Notes under the pieces: model-generated
What the model saw: the letters and a program-made list of their open reading frames with translations, nothing else
Told to the model about the DNA's origin: nothing
The model's database searches: none
Assembly (NCBI GenBank): GCA_964448935.1
Contig: CAYVBE010000110.1
Coordinates: forward strand, 1-13,668
Direction: 5' to 3'
Length of the DNA stretch: 13,668 nt
Source of the DNA: CAYVBE01 sp964448935
GTDB taxonomy: Bacteria; Planctomycetota; Brocadiia; SM23-32
Part shown: piece by piece, positions 8,133-13,668 of the stretch
Layout: each line of letters opens with the position of its first letter
How positions within the stretch are numbered: the stretch's first letter is position 1
Program-made: the position numbers and the translations under genes

Positions 8133-9131
8133 ATGAAAGCGAAAGCCATCGTGTTCCCCGAGCCGAACGAGGTGACCTTCGGGGAGGTTGACGTGCCGCA
8201 GCCAGGCCCGGGGCAGGTGCTGACCCGCACGCTGCTGACCGGCGTGAGCACGGGAACGGAATTGCGCGTGCTGCGCGGGATGGAGGACTCGACTTTCCCG
8301 CTCGTCCCCGGATACGAGAACGTGGGCGAGGTGATCGCCGTCGGTGAAGGCGTTGACCTGCCGGGGGGGGCACGGGTGTTCGTCGGGGGCGGGGACGTGA
8401 CCGGACCGTACGCCCGCCAGTGGGGGGCCCAGATGGAATACGTCCTGACCGGGACGGCGGAGGCGACCCCCGTGCCCGAGGGCGTGGACCCGTTCGTGGC
8501 GCTGCACACGCGCGTGCTCAGCGTCGCCGTTCACGGCATCAACCGGGCACAGGTGAAAGCGGGCGAGATAGTGGCCATCGTGGGGCAGGGCCTGATCGGC
8601 AACCTTGCCCTTCAGGTTGCCCGCGCGCGGGGAGCCGTGGTCATCGCCGTGGACCGGCTGGAGGACCGCCTGAAGGTGGCAGCGGAGGTCGGAGCGGACC
8701 ACACCGTGAACGCCGCCGAGGAGGACGTGCAGGAGGCGGTGATGGAGCTTTCGGAAGGCGGCGCCGACGTGGCGGTGGAGGCCACAGGTGTGGCGGAATT
8801 GGCCGACTCGGTGGCCCGGCTTGTCCGCCCCATGCCGTGGGACCCGCCCTATCCGCCGCGATCGCGGGTGCTGCTGCTTGCCTCATATTCCGACACGATA
8901 ACCTTTTCCTACAAACCGACGCTGTTCACCAACGAGCCGGACATCATCCCCTCGCGTTGCTGGACCGCCGAGGAGACGACCGCCGCCATGCGGCTGCTGG
9001 CCTCCGGCGTGGTGCGGCCGGACGTGCTCGACCACCGCATCGTGGACGTTGACGAGGCGCCGCGGGCTTACGCGGACCTGAAGGACAGGAAGGTGACAAG
9101 GGTCGTCTTCCGGTGGAGGGACGGTCAATGA
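8133..9131 (+). CDS. Zinc-independent MDR-superfamily alcohol/polyol dehydrogenase-like protein
   Basis: The 332-residue protein has the medium-chain dehydrogenase/reductase layout. An N-terminal GroES-like domain (PLVPGYENVGEVIAVGEGV, residues 56-74) precedes a Rossmann cofactor domain with GQGLIG at 151-156 and the acidic D174 after the second strand, which favours NAD(H) over NADP(H). The C-terminal segment (DEAPRAYADLKDRK) is typical of the superfamily. The catalytic zinc ligands are absent: the usual Cys region reads TGVSTGTE, the usual GHE motif reads GYENVG, and the structural four-cysteine loop is missing. The only Cys is C276. It is therefore probably a zinc-less member related to the BchC/quinone-reductase-like branch. 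A strong AAGGAG site lies 7 nt before the ATG. The stop overlaps the next start as ATGA. The substrate is unknown; a sugar, polyol or derivative is inferred from the neighbour. Confidence 0.9.
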   Translation: MKAKAIVFPEPNEVTFGEVDVPQPGPGQVLTRTLLTGVSTGTELRVLRGMEDSTFPLVPGYENVGEVIAVGEGVDLPGGARVFVGGGDVTGPYARQWGAQMEYVLTGTAEATPVPEGVDPFVALHTRVLSVAVHGINRAQVKAGEIVAIVGQGLIGNLALQVARARGAVVIAVDRLEDRLKVAAEVGADHTVNAAEEDVQEAVMELSEGGADVAVEATGVAELADSVARLVRPMPWDPPYPPRSRVLLLASYSDTITFSYKPTLFTNEPDIIPSRCWTAEETTAAMRLLASGVVRPDVLDHRIVDVDEAPRAYADLKDRKVTRVVFRWRDGQ

Positions 9132-10171
9132 GCGTGCAATGGCGATTCGGCATCGTGGGCGTCGGCATGTGGGGACGCGTCCATCTGGAAAGCGTGCGCG
9201 AGAGCGGGCGGGGGGAGGTCACCTGGATATTCAGCCGCACCGCGGAGACGGTGAACGCCGTCCAGGAAGAGTACGGCGTCCCCCGTGCCACGCAGGGCTA
9301 TCGTGAGATGCTGGAGTCCGAGGACGTGGACGCGGTCATCATCGCCACGCCTCCGCACACCCATGCCGACATCTGCGTGGACGCCCTGCGCGCGGGCAAG
9401 CACGTGCTGCTGGAGAAGCCCATGGCCGCGGACCTGGAAGACGCGGAGCGCATCGTGCGCGAGGCCGGCCTTCACCCCGACCTGGTCGTCCTGGAGGCGT
9501 CGGCGCGCTTCACGCGGCTTGGCGCAAAGTATGCCTTCGTCCGGCGGATGATCGAGGACGGCAAGCTGGGGCGGCCCTACTTCGTCCACCACGTCCAGCT
9601 CAAGCCCACCACCTACACCGAATACAACCCCAAAGCCGGCTGGGCGGAGGACCGCTCGAAGGCCGGCGGCGGACCGATGTTCGACTGGAGCGGCTACGAC
9701 TTCTCGTTCCACCTCGGCGTGCTGGGAGACGCGCACGAGCTGCAGGAGGTGCGCAGCTTCTCGGTGAACGGCCTGCGCCCTGCCATCGGGCCCGGCGGCC
9801 CGGACGAGGTGGAGCAGCACGCGGCCGCGCTGATGGAGTTCAGCAAGGGGCTGGAATACTACTACGAGCGCGGCGGCGGCGCATACGGAGAGGTCGAGAG
9901 CAACACCCGCATCCACGGCACCCGCGGCGGCATCCGCTTTGACTACCTGGCCTGGGGCTCGAACACCATCGAGTGGTATTCGGAAAACGACGAGGGCAAG
10001 GTTGTGTGTCGGGAACTCAGCGTGGACACCGCCGGACACTCCGACGACCCCAACACCGAACTGGTCGGCCACTTCGTGGACTGCCTGGAGGGCGAGGCCG
10101 ATCCGGCGGTCTCCGTAGGGCTGGCCTACCGCCACATGCAGATGGTCTGGCGGATACTGCGCTCACCCTGA
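9128..10171 (+). CDS. Gfo/Idh/MocA-family oxidoreductase
   Basis: From ATG 9128 the protein has 347 residues. This start is chosen because GGAGGG (9115-9120) lies 7 nt upstream and because it overlaps the previous stop by ATGA, so translation is probably coupled; an upstream GTG at 9113 has no such support. The N-terminal Rossmann fold shows GVGMWG (11-16), and EKP (96-98) carries the conserved catalytic-region lysine K97. The C-terminal domain contains GGGPMFDWSGYDFSFHLG (180-197), where the usual DxGxH pattern is altered: tyrosine and aspartate stand where histidine is expected. Family members oxidise or reduce sugars, inositols and related hydroxyls with NAD(P). Pairing with the MDR dehydrogenase suggests consecutive redox steps on one cytoplasmic substrate, which is inference. 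The protein has no signal peptide. Confidence 0.94.
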   Translation: MSVQWRFGIVGVGMWGRVHLESVRESGRGEVTWIFSRTAETVNAVQEEYGVPRATQGYREMLESEDVDAVIIATPPHTHADICVDALRAGKHVLLEKPMAADLEDAERIVREAGLHPDLVVLEASARFTRLGAKYAFVRRMIEDGKLGRPYFVHHVQLKPTTYTEYNPKAGWAEDRSKAGGGPMFDWSGYDFSFHLGVLGDAHELQEVRSFSVNGLRPAIGPGGPDEVEQHAAALMEFSKGLEYYYERGGGAYGEVESNTRIHGTRGGIRFDYLAWGSNTIEWYSENDEGKVVCRELSVDTAGHSDDPNTELVGHFVDCLEGEADPAVSVGLAYRHMQMVWRILRSP

Positions 10172-10176
10172 CCCCG

Positions 10177-13100
10177 TCAGTCGGCATCCGCCGCGCCCGC
10201 CGGCGCCAGGGCCACCGAGGTCTGGAGGCCGAAGCCGCAGGTGCAGCCGCTGGACGCCTCGGGCATCAGCACCAGCCCGCCGGCGGGGAGGATGCTCATC
10301 CAGCAACTCGGGCGCGTTACCCCGGTCAGGCTGATCTTCGTGCGGCTCCCCAGGTCGTACATGAACGAGGTGGTGTTGCGGTAGTAGAGCGCGGATGCGC
10401 TGGCGGTGGGCGGCGCGCAGCCCTTGTTCTGCCACCCCGTGCCGAAATCCGTGTTGTTGTCGGTCTCGCCCGTGTAGAGATCGTGGCCGAAAACCGTGCC
10501 GAAGGTGTGGGCCAGCCAATGAATGCGCCCGTTCACGATGCTCGGGTGGGCCTGCTGCATGTTCTTGCCGTAGCTGAGGGGCGCGTAGACGCGGTGCTCG
10601 GAGGGAACGGTGTCCGTCCAACGCACCTCGCCCGTGGCTGCGTGCCGCACGTTGAACAGATAGCCCAGAACGCCGTCCAGGTGGCCCGTCCGTGTGCTCA
10701 CCAGCAGCCCGTCGGCCAGGCTCAGAAACATGATGTGTTCGTGCTCATCGCCGGGCAGATCGGAAAGCGGCCCCAAAGGTACTCGCCACGCCGGCCGCCC
10801 CGTCTTCAGGTCCAGCGCCACCAGCTCGGCGTCCCGAGCGAAGAAGTCGGGCAGCGCAACCGTCCCGGTGGGCTCGCCCACCACCGCCGGATTGCGGCTT
10901 TCAGCGAAGAAGACCCGCCCCTCCCCCGCGGTGATAGTGGGGTTCAGAATGGCGCTCGAGTTGTCGTAGTGCCATCTCCTGCGGCGCGTTGCACGGTCGT
11001 AGGCGAACAGGTCTTCACTGACCGTGGGACGGCTCCTCAGTTCCCGGGCGAAGTAAAGCGTGTTCGGGTTGTTGTAGCTGGTATCGTGCACGGTCGGTCG
11101 CTGGCTGCTGCCCAGCAGCAGGCCGCCCGGAGTGCCCACGTAGCCCCAGTCCAGGTCCGGTTTCGCGCACTGAAATATGTGCACGACCTCGCCCGTGGCG
11201 GCATCGGCCATGCGGCAGGTGCCTTCCCCGGCGACGAACAGGTGATCGTCCGAGGCAGCCATGTAGCCGGCGTTGTGGCTGATGCCCTTCCGGGTGGAGC
11301 CCGGCACCTCCAGCTTCCACAGAACGGTCCCATTGTAGGCGTCCACACCACGCACGGTGTCCAGCAGGCCGGGCACGTAGAGGATGCCGTTCTTGTAGAG
11401 CGGCGAGTGCGCCAGGGAGTGTCGCTCGACCACGTCGTGCGGCCCGGGCGGCCCGAACCACTGGAGCGCATGCTCCGTGCCGACCCGTTCGTCGCCGCTG
11501 CAGACGGTGTTGGCGGGATTGGCATAAAGCTGGCTCCACTCGCCCGCGCCGGGCAATCCGCCCCGCCGAGCAACCTGCCAGCTATTGCCGTCGAACCCGG
11601 CTACCGTCTCCCAGCTACCCAGGCCCTCAACCGAGACGTCCGGACCCGTCTTGCGCACGGCCACTCCCCCGCAGGGCCGCAGAAGCCGCAGCGCCGATGC
11701 CGAATCGTATGGAACATCTGTGTCCGGAGCAAAGACCACCATGTTGGCAAAGTAATCGGCGTACGGGAGCCCCGGCCCGGGCACATGGTGCACCACGACG
11801 CGTTTGCCGTAGAGACCCGCCCGCACCAGATTCTCCCTCGCCCGGCGGGCAGACGCCCCATCCGGCTCGATCACCACCACGAAAAACTCGGACCGCCGAG
11901 CTATCTCGGCCGCCAGTGCCCCGTCCTGCGCGCCCACCACGACGCAGTAGCCCTTTGGCAGGTTGGACCGTTCGAGCGCAACCCACACCGCCGCTATGCA
12001 CTCCGGATCAGCCTCGGGCAGATCGGTCAACTGCGGGGCGTGTTCCCGCACCGTGGCAGGCCTCTCCGTGCGGAAGCAGTAGAGCCGCCCCGCGTCGGTG
12101 CTCGCAAACAGGGCACCGTCCGCAACGGCCAGCCCGAAAGCCGTCCCCTCCACCGCATGTGTCCACAGCTTCCGGCCGTTCTTGGCGTCAATTGCCAGAA
12201 CGACGTCCGGTCCACCTGCGAACAGCACACCTCCGGCGCCGATCAGCGACTTGAGTCCCTGCTCGTTCGCCGCCGTCCACGCCGCCGATTCTTTCACCGA
12301 ATCGTAGAACGCGGGCGAGCACTGATACCGGAAGGCTCCCCCGCCCGTGTGTCCCCAGCTTCCTCTCGTGAATGCGTCTGCGGCCTCTTCGGCGGCCGCC
12401 AGGAAGGCCTCCTTGCTCAGGCCGATCAGTTCCTCATCGTTCAGCACATAGACACTCTCTCCCGCAGCCAGCACGGCCCTCGCCCGCAGGCCGATCACGG
12501 TGCCCGCAACCGTCCCGCCCGCGCCGCGTGAGTCGCGCGTCTGCGGCCGTCGGATGCGCATGTCGACCGAACCGCCCTCAGACGGTCCCCAGGCCGGCAT
12601 ATCGCCCACCTTCCGGATGAAGGGCGAGCCGAGAGAGCGGCGCAACGGTGGATGCGGTGCCAGCGGTTCGCCGTCACTCCGCCGAAACTCCGCCGGCGCC
12701 GTCCGTCCGGTGCCGACCAGCAGATTCTCGCCGTCCTGCACGATCTGCCCGTGCATCGAATACGGCACCTCCCGTCGCCAGAGCAGGTCGCCCGTCTCCG
12801 GCTCGGCCGCGCACAGGTAAGTCCCGAGCGGGGGGAACAGGCCGGCGCCGAAGTACGCCGTCGCTCCCCCGCCCTCTTCGATGATGGTCACGCTGGTGCG
12901 CACGGGCCAGGCGGAGATGACGCGCTCGTTGCCGATGCAGCGGCGTCCGTCGGGCGCCGCCCGCAGCCGCCACCGCAGTTCGCCGTTCTCGCCCTCCAGG
13001 CAATAGACGTGCCCGTCATCGCTCCCGAAATAGACTTTTCCCCGCCACAGCGTCGGCGCGTGCCGAACGGCCCCCTCCACCTGGTATTGCCAGAGAAGCT

Positions 13101-13431
13101 CCCCCGTATGACCGTCCAGGCAAAAGACGGCCTCCTCCGTCGAGGAACCGAAATACAGCCGCCCGTGGGCGATGACGGGATGATAGGCGTAGTCATAAGC
13201 GATGGACTCGACAGGCTTTCCCCTGCGCTCAAGCCAGCAACTGAGCCCCTCCCGAAAAGCGGGCGACGGCGCGTGCATCGCTTCATAGGACCAGGCTTCG
13301 TAGAGAGGTGTCGAAGGCGATTCGCCCGCCACGCCCGTGCGCCGGGCATCCCCGTAGTAGGCAGGCCAGTCGGCGGCGCCCGCGACCGACGCTACCAGAA
13401 CCCCCAGCAGAGCCGCTATCCAGCTTCTCAT
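10177..13431 (-). CDS. Exported PQQ-type propeller / methyltransferase-like / propeller protein
   Basis: The complete 1084-residue protein starts at ATG 13431 with AGGTGG 7 nt upstream. The signal peptide is MRSWIAALLGVLVASVAGA, with cleavage before ADWP. An N-terminal PQQ-like propeller spans about 20-465, with blades such as GRLYFGSSTEEAVFCLD and GKVYFGSDDGHVYCLEG and a SAWPV segment at 173-177. Residues 477-600 form a Rossmann methyltransferase-like domain: VVVGAQDG (497-504), the acidic VVIEPD (519-524), YADYFANMVVF and LRLLRPCGGVAV. A second propeller runs from EWSQLYANPANT (631-642) to the C-terminus and ends in the signature RPSCWMSILPAGGLVLMPE with C1005, C1043, C1063 and C1065. This arrangement is known from Planctomycetota proteins of undefined function. 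The methyltransferase motif I is imperfect and the protein is predicted to be exported, so SAM catalysis is doubtful. It converges on the oxidoreductase gene with 5 nt between stops. Confidence 0.92.
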   Translation of the reverse strand: MRSWIAALLGVLVASVAGAADWPAYYGDARRTGVAGESPSTPLYEAWSYEAMHAPSPAFREGLSCWLERRGKPVESIAYDYAYHPVIAHGRLYFGSSTEEAVFCLDGHTGELLWQYQVEGAVRHAPTLWRGKVYFGSDDGHVYCLEGENGELRWRLRAAPDGRRCIGNERVISAWPVRTSVTIIEEGGGATAYFGAGLFPPLGTYLCAAEPETGDLLWRREVPYSMHGQIVQDGENLLVGTGRTAPAEFRRSDGEPLAPHPPLRRSLGSPFIRKVGDMPAWGPSEGGSVDMRIRRPQTRDSRGAGGTVAGTVIGLRARAVLAAGESVYVLNDEELIGLSKEAFLAAAEEAADAFTRGSWGHTGGGAFRYQCSPAFYDSVKESAAWTAANEQGLKSLIGAGGVLFAGGPDVVLAIDAKNGRKLWTHAVEGTAFGLAVADGALFASTDAGRLYCFRTERPATVREHAPQLTDLPEADPECIAAVWVALERSNLPKGYCVVVGAQDGALAAEIARRSEFFVVVIEPDGASARRARENLVRAGLYGKRVVVHHVPGPGLPYADYFANMVVFAPDTDVPYDSASALRLLRPCGGVAVRKTGPDVSVEGLGSWETVAGFDGNSWQVARRGGLPGAGEWSQLYANPANTVCSGDERVGTEHALQWFGPPGPHDVVERHSLAHSPLYKNGILYVPGLLDTVRGVDAYNGTVLWKLEVPGSTRKGISHNAGYMAASDDHLFVAGEGTCRMADAATGEVVHIFQCAKPDLDWGYVGTPGGLLLGSSQRPTVHDTSYNNPNTLYFARELRSRPTVSEDLFAYDRATRRRRWHYDNSSAILNPTITAGEGRVFFAESRNPAVVGEPTGTVALPDFFARDAELVALDLKTGRPAWRVPLGPLSDLPGDEHEHIMFLSLADGLLVSTRTGHLDGVLGYLFNVRHAATGEVRWTDTVPSEHRVYAPLSYGKNMQQAHPSIVNGRIHWLAHTFGTVFGHDLYTGETDNNTDFGTGWQNKGCAPPTASASALYYRNTTSFMYDLGSRTKISLTGVTRPSCWMSILPAGGLVLMPEASSGCTCGFGLQTSVALAPAGAADAD

Positions 13432-13552
13432 GGGCCCGCCACCTCGTTCAGGCTACCTTCGGAATCTTTCACACTCTCAAGTTAGCCTATGCAGCGCACG
13501 CATTCAACGCCCGCGAGCCTTTCCCGTTGTCCACCTGTGCCGAGGTCTGCCT
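13432..13552. other. Gap between transposase stop and propeller start
   Basis: This 121-nt gap must hold the minus-strand promoter of the propeller gene and, if the transposase belongs to an intact insertion sequence, that element's terminal repeat. I see no convincing promoter. The minus-strand pair TTGAAT and TAACTT, 17 nt apart, is weak. A short inverted repeat pairs AGGCTA at 13450-13455 with TAGCCT at 13483-13488 and has no clear role. Confidence 0.35.
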
Positions 13553-13668
13553 TCACGTTAAACTCCGGGGGTTCGGGGGCAGAGCCCCCGCCTTCGCCTC
13601 TCCCAACACCTCATAAGAGAGGTAATGATCTTTGAACCGCAGGTGCAGGCTGCCGTCCAGCCGCTGCT
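13553..13668 (-). CDS. Transposase, C-terminal end only (ISNCY-like)
   Basis: A minus-strand frame enters from the right edge and ends at TGA 13553-13555. It reads QRLDGSLHLRFKDHYLSYEV followed by LGEAKAGALPPNPRSLT. The RLDGSLHLRFKDHYL segment matches the small C-terminal beta-rich tail of ISNCY-type (integrase-like) transposases, where 'RLDG(S/T)xxxRFxxxYL' is typical, and a 'PPNPRSL' tail is common at the ends of such proteins. The family label is from memory; the catalytic DDE core lies outside the window. The stop is 121 nt upstream of the propeller gene, so an insertion-sequence end is expected in between. Confidence 0.65.
   Translation of the reverse strand, partial: QRLDGSLHLRFKDHYLSYEVLGEAKAGALPPNPRSLT
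13574..13590. repeat. Perfect GC hairpin inside the transposase tail
   Basis: CGGGGGC and GCCCCCG form a perfect 7-bp stem around the loop AGA. It lies within the last codons of the transposase frame (the AGALPPN stretch), and a neighbouring G-run (13567-13571) could compete for pairing. There is no following U-run on either strand, so it is not a canonical intrinsic terminator. It may be a structural element of the insertion sequence or a dispersed palindromic repeat. Confidence 0.5.

Noticed and set aside
8363..8370. Run of eight G in the dehydrogenase as a possible frameshift
   Set aside because: The frame reads through as DLPGGARVFVGG, matching the family on both sides, so no frame disruption is evident.
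7298..8509. 403-codon minus-strand open frame
   Set aside because: It crosses the WD40 end, the sialidase remnant and the dehydrogenase start, all on the other strand. Its Ser/Pro/Thr-rich translation carries no motif.
9973..12531. 852-codon plus-strand open frame
   Set aside because: It lies antisense to the well-supported 1084-residue propeller protein. Its translation is low-complexity, Arg/Pro/His-rich and lacks recognisable motifs, as expected for a shadow frame in GC-rich DNA.
13450..13488. Short inverted repeat AGGCTA/TAGCCT as an operator or insertion-sequence end
   Set aside because: A six-base match with a 27-nt spacer is easily expected by chance, and no second copy was seen.
13574..13590. 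Hairpin as an intrinsic terminator for the transposase
   Set aside because: The stem lies before the stop codon and has no following U-run.

Overview
This is a GC-rich bacterial window, most likely from a Planctomycetota-type or related PVC-superphylum genome, or a neighbouring phylum such as Hydrogenedentota or Lentisphaerota. The assignment is an inference. It rests on two very large exported proteins that fuse PQQ-like beta-propellers to a methyltransferase-like Rossmann domain, an exported 'glycoside hydrolase domain' protein, a secreted WD40 protein, and a zinc-less MDR dehydrogenase paired with a Gfo/Idh/MocA oxidoreductase. No rRNA, tRNA or CRISPR array was seen.

Layout, left to right. 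(1) Positions 1-3352, minus strand: an exported methyltransferase-like/PQQ propeller protein whose C-terminus lies outside the window. (2) 3391-4449, minus strand: a LacI-family regulator just upstream of gene 1 (38-nt gap), so the two are probably one operon. Its upstream region has a near-consensus sigma-70 promoter with a 14-bp CG-centred palindrome at the predicted transcription start, which implies autoregulation. (3) 4627-6555 and 6582-7673, plus strand, diverging from lacI: an exported glycoside-hydrolase-like protein and an exported eight-repeat WD40 protein, 26 nt apart. (4) 7691-8041: a start-less remnant of a sialidase (BNR/GH33-like) gene with an internal deletion. (5) 8133-9131 and 9128-10171, plus strand: an NAD(P)-dependent MDR dehydrogenase and a Gfo/Idh/MocA oxidoreductase with overlapping stop and start (ATGA). 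(6) 10177-13431, minus strand: a complete 1084-residue exported propeller/methyltransferase-like/propeller protein converging on gene 5 with only 5 nt between stops. (7) 13553-13668, minus strand: the C-terminal end of a transposase that runs off the right edge.

The main theme is carbohydrate metabolism outside and inside the cell: a sugar-type repressor, exported propeller and glycosidase-like proteins, a decayed sialidase and two sugar-type oxidoreductases. The most interesting observation is that the two giant proteins contain the same three modules in the same cyclic order but opened at different points, so they look like domain-level circular permutations. Both also carry a four-cysteine signature at the end of the same propeller, and both place a degenerate SAM-methyltransferase fold behind a signal peptide.
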